This document shows, piece by piece, positions 1 to 9,109 of a stretch of 64,000 nt of DNA. Where the stretch lies: contig JAHFQJ010000008.1 of NCBI GenBank assembly GCA_023266335.1, positions 1 through 64,000 on the forward strand, in the 5' to 3' direction. The stretch comes from Burkholderiaceae bacterium. GTDB taxonomy: Bacteria; Pseudomonadota; Gammaproteobacteria; Burkholderiales; Burkholderiaceae. The notes beneath the pieces are model-generated. The model worked only from the letters and a program-made list of their open reading frames with translations. It ran no database searches and was not told where the DNA came from. Position numbers and translations under genes: made by a program. Every line of letters begins with the position of its first letter. Position 1 is the stretch's first letter.

Positions 1-18
1 AATAAGTGTATCGAGCAT
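1..18 (-). CDS. start of a gene running off the left edge
   Basis: On the minus strand an ATG at 18-16 is preceded by GAGAGG at 26-31, a good ribosome binding site at suitable spacing. Only six codons (MLDTLI) lie in the window, so the product cannot be identified. The call rests on the start signal alone. Confidence 0.35.
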
Positions 19-74
19 AAAAACCTCTCAAAATTAAATATTATCAGAAAGAGTGAAGTTATTTGAAAAACTAA

Positions 75-228
75 TATACTAATTGTAGTTCATCTTGCGG
101 CAAGGCGGCAGGAATAAATTATGACGACTATGTACATATTAGTACATTGAGGGCGAAGCCGTGAGCCTGCGAACAACAGTTTTGACTACAACCAAGCGAA
201 GTTCGCACATTGAAATCTGATTAGTATA
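75..228. repeat. family A dispersed repeat, copy 1
   Basis: This 154 bp unit begins TATACTAA and ends TTAGTATA, an 8 bp perfect terminal inverted repeat. The interior (ggcggcaggaataaatt..., ...aagcgaagttcgcacatt) recurs at 2543-2695 and 3615-3757. It encodes no protein and lies just downstream of rnpB. A non-autonomous MITE is the likeliest explanation. The TA at both ends would suit a TA-targeting transposase, but that is inference. Confidence 0.8.
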
Positions 229-230
229 GG

Positions 231-563
231 AAGTAAAGTTTTCAATAAGCCGGATTCTGTAATATATTTCTCAATATATTTAACGGTCATTCATCTAGGT
301 ATATATTTACACATATACTCAAGCTCTCTACCCGTAAACTTAGGCGAGCAGCCTACACATTAAAATGCACGTTTACCTATTTGAGATTGCTCCAAGTGGA
401 GGTTACCGCGTTTCACCCAAACTGAATTGGCTCGTCTCTGTGGCCCTATTCCTCGTATCACTACGTATGGCTGTTAGCCATCACTTTGCTCTATGGAGTC
501 CGGACTTTCCTCTATATTAATGTAAAATACATGAATATAGCGACCGTTTAGAAAACTTTACCT
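231..563 (-). ncRNA. rnpB: RNase P RNA, bacterial type A
   Basis: This is the catalytic RNA of RNase P, which matures tRNA 5' ends. Read on the minus strand, it contains the conserved GAGGAAAGTCCGGACTCCAT block near the 5' end, the GAAACGCGGTAACCTCCA region in the middle and the ACAGAATCCGGCTTA block near the 3' end. The ends GGTAAAGTTTTC (562-551) and GAAAACTTTAC (243-233) pair as helix P1 and set the boundaries to within a few bases. Confidence 0.94.
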
Positions 564-665
564 AAAAAGTATAGCATAAGAATGCATATTTTTATAGGTA
601 TAGCTCATATATGGATATAAAGGATATAAAATTTTGTTAATGCTGTGTAGAATAATATTCAGATA

Positions 666-1265
666 TTATTGTTTAATATGAAGCCAGCTCTGTAAATGTT
701 TTTGTTCTAATTCACCAATATGCTTATCCATAATTTTTTTGTTTTTAATGACTAATGTATACGGCAAAACTCCGATATTGTTGCCTAATTTTTTAGATAA
801 TTCAATTCCATCTAAATTTGCACTACTAATATAATAGTTTAGGGGTATTTTTGTATTAAATTGCTTGATATTGTCTAAATTATCTACCGCAATCCCAATT
901 ATCTCAACTTTATCTTTATTATTTTTATAAAATTCATTAAGTAAAGGAATTTCTTTTACACATGGACTGCACCATGAAGCCCAAAAATTAATAATTATAA
1001 TTTTATTTTCACTGCTTAATAAAATATCTTTAATATCTGCAGATAGTTTAATATCTTGGAGTTTAAATAATGACATTTTGCTAGATGATAAAAAATCATA
1101 CTCATTTATATCATTTTTAGTATTAAGCATTTCTTTTATTTCTTTTTCATGAGGTTTAATAGAATAATTATATTTATAAACCAATAAGCCTCCTGATAAA
1201 GATAATGATAAAGCAAATATGATTAATATTTTTAAAATTATTTTTTTGTTATTCTTATTATTCAT
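666..1265 (-). CDS. TlpA/ResA-like membrane-anchored thioredoxin
   Basis: A 199-residue protein with an N-terminal membrane anchor (about residues 9-30) and a periplasmic thioredoxin fold. The active site WASWCSPC (95-102) and the following KEIPLLNEF are typical of TlpA/ResA thiol:disulfide oxidoreductases, which reduce disulfides in the periplasm, often for cytochrome c maturation. It starts 27 bp after dprA ends, on the same strand, so the two are probably co-transcribed. A dihaem cytochrome c is encoded at 52.7 kb, so cytochrome maturation is a plausible role, but the substrate is not known. Confidence 0.85.
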   Translation of the reverse strand: MNNKNNKKIILKILIIFALSLSLSGGLLVYKYNYSIKPHEKEIKEMLNTKNDINEYDFLSSSKMSLFKLQDIKLSADIKDILLSSENKIIIINFWASWCSPCVKEIPLLNEFYKNNKDKVEIIGIAVDNLDNIKQFNTKIPLNYYISSANLDGIELSKKLGNNIGVLPYTLVIKNKKIMDKHIGELEQKHLQSWLHIKQ

Positions 1266-1292
1266 GATTTTATATTCCTAATAACACCTTAT

Positions 1293-2522
1293 TTATACAA
1301 CCCTGCATTTTTGATACATTCCAGCTCCGTCTGCTTTAATTATATCCCCATTCATTTCGATAATAAATAGAGCAGATTGTATTTCGCTGACAGGCATTTC
1401 CAGCAATTCACTTAGCTTGTCTACAGAAATTGGATTAAAGCTGATAATCTGCATAATCTTTTGTTCTAAGCTTAAATTATTATCTAGTTTTATTTTATTA
1501 TTTTGATGATTTTTATGTTCTTCAAAGTTTAATTTGCTTAATTTTTCTCCATGATTTATTTCTTTTTGATTATTTATATTTTTAATTTTTGTATTTATAG
1601 TTTTTTTATTTGATAAATCAGTGCTTATCCACCATTCATCTAAAATATCTTGTACAGATTCAAGTAAAATTGCTCCTTGCTTAATCAAAGCGTGGCAGCC
1701 TTTACTAGAAGGTGAGTAAATGGAATTTGGAATAGCAAAAACATCACGACCCAACTCATTAGCTATTTTTGCTGTAATTAAGCTTCCCGACTGTAAATTT
1801 GCTTCTACAACAATAATTCCTTTACATAAAGCAGCAATTAAGCGGTTTCTACGCGGAAAATTAGCAGGTTTTGGTGCTTCACCTAACAAAAAATCTGAAA
1901 TAACGCAGCCAACATCAGCAGCTTGATGAGCTAATTCTTTGTTTTTGCTTGGATAAATAATATCAATTCCTGTACCAATTACAGCTATAGTTGCCTGATT
2001 TTTAGAAATAGCACCTTCATGAGCTTTAGCATCAATTCCATCGGCTAAACCAGAAATAACCGGAAAGCTATGCTGTGCCAGCTGCTGTGAAAAACTATAA
2101 GCAATGTCTAAGCCTTGATGGGTAGCCTTCCGGCTTCCAACTATAGCTATACCAACCTGATTTAATTGAGGTAAATTTTCAGCCTTAGCTTTTACATACA
2201 ATGCAATTGGAGCGTCAGCTAAATCTAATAATTGCTTAGGATAATTATCATCAAAAATTGTTATAAAATGATGTTTATCAGATTGATTTAACCAAGTATT
2301 ATGCTTCTTTAGATATTCTAAAAAATCTGCAGGAACTATTTGTAATGCTTGTATTTGATTTTTATTTAATTTGACATCTAAGTTAGACGGCAATTTAAAC
2401 ATCATCTCATAATCAGCATAATTTTTGCTGTTTATTGCATTGATTAAATTTAAAGCAGTCCTTGCTCCAATTCTATCTGTAAGAATTAGACGCAAAAAAA
2501 TTTCATGTAATTTATTATTCAT
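1293..2522 (-). CDS. dprA: DNA-processing protein DprA (Smf)
   Basis: DprA loads RecA onto incoming single-stranded DNA during natural transformation. The 409-residue protein has a helical N-terminal region, the Rossmann-like DprA core (about 100-300; motifs VGSRKATHQG, SGLADGIDAKAH, GTGIDIIYP, FPRRNRLIAAL) and a C-terminal winged-helix segment (about 350-405). A lysine- and asparagine-rich linker (about 300-345) joins core and tail. Length is in the usual range. The frame is intact, so uptake competence may be retained, but no competence pilus genes are in the window. Confidence 0.95.
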   Translation of the reverse strand: MNNKLHEIFLRLILTDRIGARTALNLINAINSKNYADYEMMFKLPSNLDVKLNKNQIQALQIVPADFLEYLKKHNTWLNQSDKHHFITIFDDNYPKQLLDLADAPIALYVKAKAENLPQLNQVGIAIVGSRKATHQGLDIAYSFSQQLAQHSFPVISGLADGIDAKAHEGAISKNQATIAVIGTGIDIIYPSKNKELAHQAADVGCVISDFLLGEAPKPANFPRRNRLIAALCKGIIVVEANLQSGSLITAKIANELGRDVFAIPNSIYSPSSKGCHALIKQGAILLESVQDILDEWWISTDLSNKKTINTKIKNINNQKEINHGEKLSKLNFEEHKNHQNNKIKLDNNLSLEQKIMQIISFNPISVDKLSELLEMPVSEIQSALFIIEMNGDIIKADGAGMYQKCRVV

Positions 2523-2542
2523 CTATGTAAAATATGGTTATC

Positions 2543-2695
2543 TATACTAATAGTAGTTCATTTCATGACAGGCGGCAGGAATAAATTACGACGACTATGT
2601 ACATATTAATAAATTGAGGGCGAAGCCATGAGTCTGCGAGCAACAATTTTGACAGTAGCAAAGCGAAGCCCACAAATTGAAATCCGATTAGTATA
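2543..2695. repeat. family A dispersed repeat, copy 2
   Basis: A 153 bp copy with the same TATACTAA / TTAGTATA ends and the same internal blocks as copy 1, with scattered substitutions (for example catgagtctgcgag for cgtgagcctgcgaa). It fills most of the dprA-dsbC intergenic region. Confidence 0.8.
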
Positions 2696-2723
2696 TACTA
2701 CTTGCAGTCATGTATTTTATTTG

Positions 2724-2754
2724 AAAAATATGCCATAGCCTAGTTAGCTATGCC
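2724..2754 (-). terminator. probable intrinsic terminator of dsbC
   Basis: Read on the minus strand, GGCATAGC-TAACTAG-GCTATGGC forms an eight-pair stem with one mismatch, followed by ATATTTTTC. It begins about 48 bp after the dsbC stop codon, where a rho-independent terminator would be expected. Confidence 0.5.
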
Positions 2755-2801
2755 CATGAATTTATTTTAGTGTAAATTCAGACATAGCGGTATATTAATC
2801 T

Positions 2802-3569
2802 CTATTTTATAGAATCAAGTTTTTTGCTTAATTCTTCCGCTGTAATCACTCCGTTGATACGGCTTCCATCTATAAACACTATAGCGGGCGTTCCGTTGAC
2901 ACCAATTTTTCTGGCTAGCTCTGCATTAGCCTGAATTGGATTTTTACAATTAGACATAGCTATTGGCGGATTTTTTCCGTTAATCATCCAATCTTTCCAT
3001 ACATCAACATTTTTTGGCTGACACCAAATATTTACTGCTTTAGTCATAGAATCTTCTGATAAAATCGGAATCATAAAGGTATGAACTGTAATATTATCTG
3101 CTTTTTGTAGCTCATGTTCCATTTTTTTACAAAATCCGCAATTTGGATCAGCAAAAACAGCAACTTGTCTTTTTTGGCTAAATTTTCCTTTTTGCCAAGT
3201 TAAAGCATTTGATAACGGTAAATCTGACCATTTTATACTTTGAGATTTTTCAACTTTTTCTTGGGTAAGGTTAACTTTATTTTTTGTATCTAACATATGA
3301 CCAATTAACACATAACGTGCATCTGGCGTAACGTATATGACTTGACCCTGTACCTCAACCTCAAGTAGTCCGCTAACCGGACTATTAGATATTTTTAGAT
3401 CATTGGCAGGAACTTTTAAGTTTTCTGTCATCATTTTTTGAATAGCCTCTTTAGTCTCTTTACTAACCGAAGTTTTTTCATCTTTACTATTTGAAATAAC
3501 TGCCCATGAAATAACCGGAACAGCAATAATAATTAGACTTAATAATACTTTTTTGAGATGTTTATGCAT
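2802..3569 (-). CDS. dsbC: thiol:disulfide interchange protein DsbC
   Basis: A periplasmic disulfide isomerase that corrects wrong disulfide bonds and is normally kept reduced by DsbD. The 255-residue protein has a signal peptide (about 1-25), an N-terminal dimerisation domain (about 35-110) and a thioredoxin-like catalytic domain. The catalytic site is FADPNCGFCKK (cysteines 144 and 147; CGYC is commoner). A cis-proline motif NGTPAIVF lies near residue 230. Length and domain order match DsbC rather than DsbG. Confidence 0.92.
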   Translation of the reverse strand: MHKHLKKVLLSLIIIAVPVISWAVISNSKDEKTSVSKETKEAIQKMMTENLKVPANDLKISNSPVSGLLEVEVQGQVIYVTPDARYVLIGHMLDTKNKVNLTQEKVEKSQSIKWSDLPLSNALTWQKGKFSQKRQVAVFADPNCGFCKKMEHELQKADNITVHTFMIPILSEDSMTKAVNIWCQPKNVDVWKDWMINGKNPPIAMSNCKNPIQANAELARKIGVNGTPAIVFIDGSRINGVITAEELSKKLDSIK

Positions 3570-3614
3570 TTTATGCCCAACTTGGTATATTTATGAATAA
3601 ATTATAACATCATT

Positions 3615-3757
3615 TATACTAAATATAGTTCATTTTGCGAAAAGGCGACAGGAATAAATATGACGGCTATGCATTAATTAGTAACATTGAATACAAAACC
3701 GTGAACAATTTTGACCGCAACCAAGCGAAGTTCGCACATTAAAATCTGATTAGTATA
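3615..3757. repeat. family A dispersed repeat, copy 3
   Basis: A 143 bp, more diverged copy between dsbC and aroA. It keeps the TATACTAA / TTAGTATA ends and the aaccaagcgaagttcgcacatt block. About 10 bp are missing from the middle relative to copies 1 and 2. Confidence 0.72.
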
Positions 3758-3830
3758 TGGCATTAAATATTTTTTAACTAGTTTTATTCACTTATACAAC
3801 ATTATAATCTTTTCTAGTAATAATTTCATA

Positions 3831-5204
3831 CTAATTTGTCAACTGATATAAATGAGTAAAAAATTCCGGGTATGTTTTGGCAATACATGACGGATGATTT
3901 ATCCTAATGCCATTTAATTTATCACTGAATGCACATAGAGCAAAACACATTGCCATTCTGTGGTCATCATAAGTAGCAATCCCACCTAGCGGCGGCTGCC
4001 AATTATTATCTGAAGGCGGGGTAATTTTAAGGTGATTATTTGAATATTCAACCTTGGCACCTAACTTGCTTAGCTCATTGTACATGGCTAAAATTCTATC
4101 CGTTTCTTTTACTTTCCAGCTCTCTATATTATAAAGTGTAGTTGTGCCTTGGGCAAATAATGCAGCCGTAGCTAATGTCATAGCCGCATCAGGTATGGCA
4201 ATACAGTCTATTTCTGCACCATGCAGCACACTTTTATGTGCTATGGTTTTATTATCCTCCTGAATAATATTTGCACCCATTTGCTTAAGTGCATCAACAA
4301 ATGCAATATCGCCTTGAATACTATTTTTACCTACATTATTAACTATAACTGCACCATTATCTGCACCTGCAATTACTCCGGCAGCTATCATATACGAAGC
4401 TGATGAAGCATCACCCTCAATATAATAATTATTCGGGCTGATATATTTACTATGTTTTTTTATAATTAAATAATTGTTATTGTCCTGCTCTAAATTATGC
4501 TCTATTTCTACATTAAAACTTTTCATTACTGCTAAAGTTAAATATACATAAGGCTTTGAAATCAACTCCCCATCAATATGAATTACTATATCCTGATTTA
4601 CATTTAAAATCGGTAAAGCCATTAACAAACCAGATAAAAATTGACTTGAAACATTACCTTTTATACTAATTTTTTTAGTTAAATCTAAATTTGGAGGTAA
4701 TATTTTAATGGGAGGATAACCAATTTCGCCCATATATTCAATATTAGCTCCAATAATTAATAAACCATTAACTAAGTCTTTAATGGGACGTTCATGCATA
4801 CGAGATACACCGTGCAGAGTATATTCGCCACCCATACATGCAAGCATAGCTGTTAATGGACGCATAACTGTACCGGCATTTCCCATAAACAAATCTGTGC
4901 TGGATATATTATATTTTCCAGAGCCACCGTACACAGTAATAATATTATTATTTAAATCTATATTTAACTTTACACCCAGTTTATGCAAAGCTTCTAACAT
5001 TATTTTAGTATCATCTGAATGTAATAAGCCATGTATATTAGTTACTCCACTGCATACACTAGCTAATAATAATGCACGGTTACTAATGCTCTTTGAACCT
5101 AATACTGAAATTTTTCCATTAATATGTTTTAAATACGGAATATCTAAATGAGAGATTGTTTTAAGATAATTTATATCTGCAGATGATTTATGGTAATTAT
5201 TCAT
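3831..5204 (-). CDS. aroA: 3-phosphoshikimate 1-carboxyvinyltransferase (EPSP synthase)
   Basis: Transfers enolpyruvate from PEP to shikimate-3-phosphate in the shikimate pathway to aromatic amino acids and folate. The 457-residue protein shows GSKSISNRALLLA (substrate-binding lysine), the PEP-binding NAGTVMRPLTA, IPDAAMTLATAALFA, VKETDRI and the C-terminal DDHRMAMCF. It is about 25-30 residues longer than the usual ~427, because of an N-terminal extension and small inserts. The motifs look like class I (glyphosate-sensitive type). It stands alone here, without tyrA, cmk or other aro genes. Confidence 0.95.
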   Translation of the reverse strand: MNNYHKSSADINYLKTISHLDIPYLKHINGKISVLGSKSISNRALLLASVCSGVTNIHGLLHSDDTKIMLEALHKLGVKLNIDLNNNIITVYGGSGKYNISSTDLFMGNAGTVMRPLTAMLACMGGEYTLHGVSRMHERPIKDLVNGLLIIGANIEYMGEIGYPPIKILPPNLDLTKKISIKGNVSSQFLSGLLMALPILNVNQDIVIHIDGELISKPYVYLTLAVMKSFNVEIEHNLEQDNNNYLIIKKHSKYISPNNYYIEGDASSASYMIAAGVIAGADNGAVIVNNVGKNSIQGDIAFVDALKQMGANIIQEDNKTIAHKSVLHGAEIDCIAIPDAAMTLATAALFAQGTTTLYNIESWKVKETDRILAMYNELSKLGAKVEYSNNHLKITPPSDNNWQPPLGGIATYDDHRMAMCFALCAFSDKLNGIRINHPSCIAKTYPEFFTHLYQLTN

Positions 5205-5343
5205 ATAAATTGTAAAGAATTGTTAAAACATTTTAATAAATTGCAAACTATTGTTAATAATTAACTTAATATATTTATCTTTTTGTAATTTATATGTAAT
5301 ATACAGATATTAATTAAAAACCAAAAAAAAAATAAGATTAATT

Positions 5344-5820
5344 ATGTTACAGTTTGCGAAAATGTACAGTATGTCACCTAAATATAACCATAAAAATTAT
5401 ACCTATTTTTTACGTAATACATTAAGATTAATTCCTAGAGATTATATAGGCTCTATCAGAAATTGGAATTATACTAGTTTATCGCAGTTTGCAAAAATAT
5501 ATCAACATAATTTTGTATATATAGACTGCATAAACGCCCAGGCTAATACACTGGATATGCTTTTAACTATTAATAAAACCTTACAGTTTAAAACTCTAAA
5601 AGGTAAAAAAATTGAGCATTTTATTGAAAATAATACTATCAATTATTTTAAAAATAAAACAGCTAAGCAGCATAATGGTTTTATTTGGTATATTGATAAT
5701 ATTCCCAGCAAATTTATTTCTAAAGACTCTTGGATAACATTTTTAGAATGTTTGGAAGAAATTGTTAGCTATTGGAATGAACTAGGCTTATGTTTTAGAA
5801 TATTTTACCGCGAAAAATAA
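5344..5820 (+). CDS. small protein, possibly barstar-like
   Basis: An unrecognised 158-residue cytoplasmic protein with no signal peptide. The segment from about residue 55 (FVYIDCINA, then LLTINKTLQFKTLKGKKIEHF) and the end (ITFLECLEEIVSYWNELG) resemble the barstar RNase-inhibitor fold as found in betaproteobacteria: a first strand ending ID, a helix-loop region that covers the RNase active site, and a final helix before a short strand. No barnase-type RNase gene lies beside it. Such stand-alone barstar-like proteins are common, but the assignment is from pattern only. Confidence 0.5.
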   Translation: MLQFAKMYSMSPKYNHKNYTYFLRNTLRLIPRDYIGSIRNWNYTSLSQFAKIYQHNFVYIDCINAQANTLDMLLTINKTLQFKTLKGKKIEHFIENNTINYFKNKTAKQHNGFIWYIDNIPSKFISKDSWITFLECLEEIVSYWNELGLCFRIFYREK

Positions 5821-5928
5821 AATTAAATAAATAAAGCCGGAATTTTATTCTTTAATAATTTTAAATAGGGTTTAATTGTGTCAGCCAGCATGTATGTTCT
5901 ATAGTCTCATAAATTCTATATTAACTAC

Positions 5929-6105
5929 TGTATTGAATAGGTGATTTGAAAAATGAACTGCATTATTATTCTAACATCAAACCATGGTCATTCCCGCATA
6001 TGCGGGAATCCATAAATACCCTGCCCGTACAGGTATGATGCTTATTTTAATAGCCAGCTTTATCCGGTGTCATAATTAATGCTATCAAATTTTAGACTTA
6101 TCAGA
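5929..6105 (-). repeat. family C MITE-like element, copy 1
   Basis: A degraded copy in the opposite orientation to the 61.8 kb copy. It fills the 5821-6236 gap, which shows no other feature. The centre keeps the perfect 20 bp palindrome ATTCCCGCATATGCGGGAAT (5990-6009) and a second small hairpin CCTGCCCGTACAGG. The left end TGTATTGAATAGGTGATTTG is recognisable; the right end has decayed and its limit is approximate. Confidence 0.72.
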
Positions 6106-6236
6106 GAATCAAATGAAGTAGATATTGTAGTAAAATATATGTGATTCAGGTATAACTCTGCTCAATTCCTAAATTTTAGTCAAATTGACCATATATTCAT
6201 TTAATGACATAATACAATTTTACACATGCAATAATT

Positions 6237-8045
6237 ATGTTTTACCGCACAATTTATTTATTAAGTGTTTTAGCTTTGTCTGGCATGTCTAGTATTTATA
6301 ATCTAGCACAAGCAGCTGATGAGCCAATTGAATTGATAATAACAAGCCCTGTAAAAAAAACTATGCCGCTTCCATTAGCATCTAAAGATTTGAAAGCAAG
6401 TGCTAATACAGCCGGACTTCAGGCTAATACTAATCCAGCTCAAACTTATGTAAAATCTATTCCGCTGCAAGCAGATAGTGTAGCAAACATATCAAAAATA
6501 ATCCCAGAATCTGTTGCTAGTATACAACCTGTAACATTTGAAGAGATAAAAGTTGTTAGTTTTCAAAATCAGGATATAGTTGATATAGACAAAACTAATA
6601 TACAAAGTAAATATAGTAAAAATGATGCAAGTTTATGGAATAGAATTCGTGCTGGTTTTACCATGCCTAATTTAGACAATGAACGTGCAAGTGAAAAAAC
6701 TTTATGGTATGCCGCTAGACCAGAATATTTTTCAAGAATTAATGAGCGTGCGAGTAAATATTTATATCATATTGTGGAAGAATTAGAAAAACGCAATATG
6801 CCTTTAGAATTAGCATTACTACCTATTGTAGAATCTGCATTTAACCCTATAGCAAAATCAAGCGTAAAAGCAGCTGGAATTTGGCAGTTTATGCCTAAAA
6901 CCGGAAAATATTTTAATTTAGAACAAAATATGTTTGTAGATGAAAGAAGAGATGTATTGTCTTCTACAACTGCAGCCTTAGATTATTTGCAAAAACTATA
7001 TAATATGTTTGGAGATTGGCATTTAGCTTTAGCTGCATACAATTGGGGCGAGGGTTCAGTATCAAAAGCTATTTCGCGCAATAAAATTCAGGGCTTGCCG
7101 ACTGGGTATGCTGATATTAGTATGCCGCATGAAACAAAATATTATGTACCCAAGCTGCAGGCTGTAAAAAACATCATTGCCAGTCCGGAAAAATATGGTA
7201 TTGCATTGGTTGATATTCCAAATCACCCTTATTTTATTACAGTTACCACAGCTAAAGATATTGATGTAGAAATAGCAGCACAGTTGGCAAATATGCCATT
7301 GAGTGAATTTAAATCAATTAATCCGTCTTTTAATAGGCAAGTAATTATTGGTGCAACTAAACCACAGATTTTATTACCATGGGATAAAGCAGAAAAATTT
7401 CAGGAAAATTTAAAAAATTATAAATCACCATTATCAACAGTAACTGCAATTACGCTGAATCAAAAAGAAAAAGTTGAAGCTTTAGCAGGCAGATTTGGAG
7501 TAGATGCAAGCTTAATCCGCAGTATTAATAATATTGGTAAAGGCTTTAGATTTAAAGCTGGTTCTACTGTGTTATTACCTAAAGTCGGGGCATTACAAAG
7601 TGATATTAGCGAAAATATTGCAGAAAATGGTAAGATAAGCACAGAAAGAGATACTCCGGAGCTTAAAAAAGTATTTATTTATGTTTATAAACACGATACA
7701 CTTTCAACCATCGCAGATAGATATGATGTAAGTGTGAGTCAATTAAAAGCTTGGAATAAAATTAACAGCGGGTTAAAAAGAGGTCAAAAATTAACATTGG
7801 TTGTACCTTATAATAAGGTAATTCATGTTCAAAGACCATATCCAGAGCTGAATACAGAACACAGATATATAAAAAATCACAAAAAAACGTATACTGCAAA
7901 AATTAAATACAAAAAATATAGCAATGATTTAGATGAAAATAGAACTAATAACTATACCTCTAAAAAAGAAAAACATGCTATGCATGCTAAATCTACTAAA
8001 ATTGTAAAAATTGCTGATAAAAAGCAGCATGTTAGTAGAAACTAA
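6237..8045 (+). CDS. mltD: membrane-bound lytic murein transglycosylase D
   Basis: Cleaves the MurNAc-GlcNAc bond of peptidoglycan, forming 1,6-anhydroMurNAc. The 602-residue protein has a signal peptide (about 1-26, ending AQA) and a low-complexity linker. An SLT domain (about 165-330) follows, with catalytic Glu199 in LLPIVESAFNP and the motifs AAGIWQFMP and ALAAYNWGEG. Two LysM-like repeats follow, at about 400-445 and 475-520. The signal peptide shows no clear lipobox, unlike lipoprotein MltD of E. coli. The tail (about 535-602) is rich in lysine, histidine and tyrosine and may bind the wall or simply be disordered. Confidence 0.93.
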   Translation: MFYRTIYLLSVLALSGMSSIYNLAQAADEPIELIITSPVKKTMPLPLASKDLKASANTAGLQANTNPAQTYVKSIPLQADSVANISKIIPESVASIQPVTFEEIKVVSFQNQDIVDIDKTNIQSKYSKNDASLWNRIRAGFTMPNLDNERASEKTLWYAARPEYFSRINERASKYLYHIVEELEKRNMPLELALLPIVESAFNPIAKSSVKAAGIWQFMPKTGKYFNLEQNMFVDERRDVLSSTTAALDYLQKLYNMFGDWHLALAAYNWGEGSVSKAISRNKIQGLPTGYADISMPHETKYYVPKLQAVKNIIASPEKYGIALVDIPNHPYFITVTTAKDIDVEIAAQLANMPLSEFKSINPSFNRQVIIGATKPQILLPWDKAEKFQENLKNYKSPLSTVTAITLNQKEKVEALAGRFGVDASLIRSINNIGKGFRFKAGSTVLLPKVGALQSDISENIAENGKISTERDTPELKKVFIYVYKHDTLSTIADRYDVSVSQLKAWNKINSGLKRGQKLTLVVPYNKVIHVQRPYPELNTEHRYIKNHKKTYTAKIKYKKYSNDLDENRTNNYTSKKEKHAMHAKSTKIVKIADKKQHVSRN

Positions 8046-8067
8046 TTATAAAACCTGCACTATAATT

Positions 8068-8188
8068 ACTCTCATTTCATTTGAAATTAAGTCTGCATTG
8101 ATGTTAAATTATTATTGTACTGTTTATTTATAATATATTTTCCATGTGCCTTCTACCCTACTAAATCTGATTGAGACGAGAGTGAGTA
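8068..8188. repeat. family B palindromic element, diverged copy
   Basis: A 121 bp stretch starting TACTCTCATTTCATTTGAAATT and ending CTGATTGAGACGAGAGTGAGTA. Its ends are roughly inverted and match the family B ends (TACTCATCTCACTTGAATTT) with several changes. Its length equals that of the 19295-19415 copy. It lies between mltD and the next gene. Confidence 0.55.
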
Positions 8189-8230
8189 TAGCATTTAAAT
8201 ATCCGTAAATCTTAAAAAGGAAGAAAAATT

Positions 8231-8668
8231 ATGATTTTTTTTGCAATATTTTCCATTACTCTTTTATTATCAATATGCTGTTCGCTTTTGCTCATTAAAG
8301 TGTTAAGTCCTGTTATAAGCAATACTGTCAGTAAAATTTTTAATTATGAAATGCAGCATGTATGGCATAAATATGTACAAATAGCCTTGTTTATTATTGG
8401 TACTTCTGCTGGGGTAAATGTGCGTAATCTGCAGATATTTTTTCAGGAAACTAATAAAAAATTCAGTGTTGAATTATTAATTGCAGAAGCTTGGGAAAGT
8501 GTTAGAGGATGTGCTGTAGCAATTATTGTGGCAATGTTGGTATTATTTTTTATATATTTAATTGTATCTTACTTAAATCAATTATCTTCACATGGAACTA
8601 AAGAATTGACAAAAACTAACTTAGAAAATAATGCCTTAGAAAATGACAAGGTTAATGAAAAGTTATAA
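8231..8668 (+). CDS. small inner-membrane protein of unknown function
   Basis: A 145-residue protein with two strong hydrophobic segments (about 2-25 and 92-118) and a polar, asparagine- and lysine-rich C-terminus. The start is supported by AAGGAAGA just upstream. The loop between the segments (about 35-85) is amphipathic and predicted periplasmic if both ends are cytoplasmic. I recognise no family, and the neighbours give no clue to function. Confidence 0.7.
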   Translation: MIFFAIFSITLLLSICCSLLLIKVLSPVISNTVSKIFNYEMQHVWHKYVQIALFIIGTSAGVNVRNLQIFFQETNKKFSVELLIAEAWESVRGCAVAIIVAMLVLFFIYLIVSYLNQLSSHGTKELTKTNLENNALENDKVNEKL

Positions 8669-8688
8669 TTCTGTTAATAATAGTTAAT

Positions 8689-9109
8689 ATGAATATAGAA
8701 AATAATTATTTCTAACGGTGTATTCTAACTTTAGAGAAAGCATATCTATTTCTAAAAAAATCAGATAATGAAAATATAGATTATGATATGTACCGTTCTG
8801 CTTGCATTAAAGAATTTGAAATTATACTAGAGCAAGCAGGTAAGCTTATGCGTAAAGTACTTAAACCATATTTTCATTCTGCTAAGGCAGTGGATAAATT
8901 AATTTTTAAAGATAATTTTTAGGCATGCTGTGTTACGCGGTTTAATAAGTGTTGAAGAATGTGAAAGATGGCTTATGTATAGAGATAACTGCAATAATAC
9001 TGCTCATGACTATGGCGTGAATTTTGCTCAAGAAACATTAGTTATTTTACCTAAGTTTATTTTAGATGCCAAAAAATTATCTGAAATAATTAAAAATCAA
9101 GAGCAATAA
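8689..9109 (+). pseudogene. broken HepT-type toxin (nucleotidyltransferase substrate-binding protein)
   Basis: Reading from ATG 8689 gives MNIENNYF, then an in-frame TAA at 8713, then a recognisable HEPN protein (RCILTLEKAYLFLKK, RSACIKEFEIILEQAGKL). A second break follows: the frame shifts by one base in a T-run at about 8918-8922 and continues as RHAVLRGLISVEECERW. The HEPN RNase-type motif is RDNCNNTAHDYG, and the gene ends at TAA 9107-9109, overlapping the mntA start. Undoing both breaks would give one continuous protein of the HI0074/HepT family. Intact HepT is the toxin of the HepT-MntA system, so the toxin appears inactivated. A sequencing error in the T-run could explain only the second break. 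Confidence 0.82.

Noticed and set aside
4221-5151. Open frames on the plus strand opposite aroA
   Set aside because: They lie entirely antisense to a well-supported gene, have no binding site or protein-like pattern, and reflect the codon bias of aroA.
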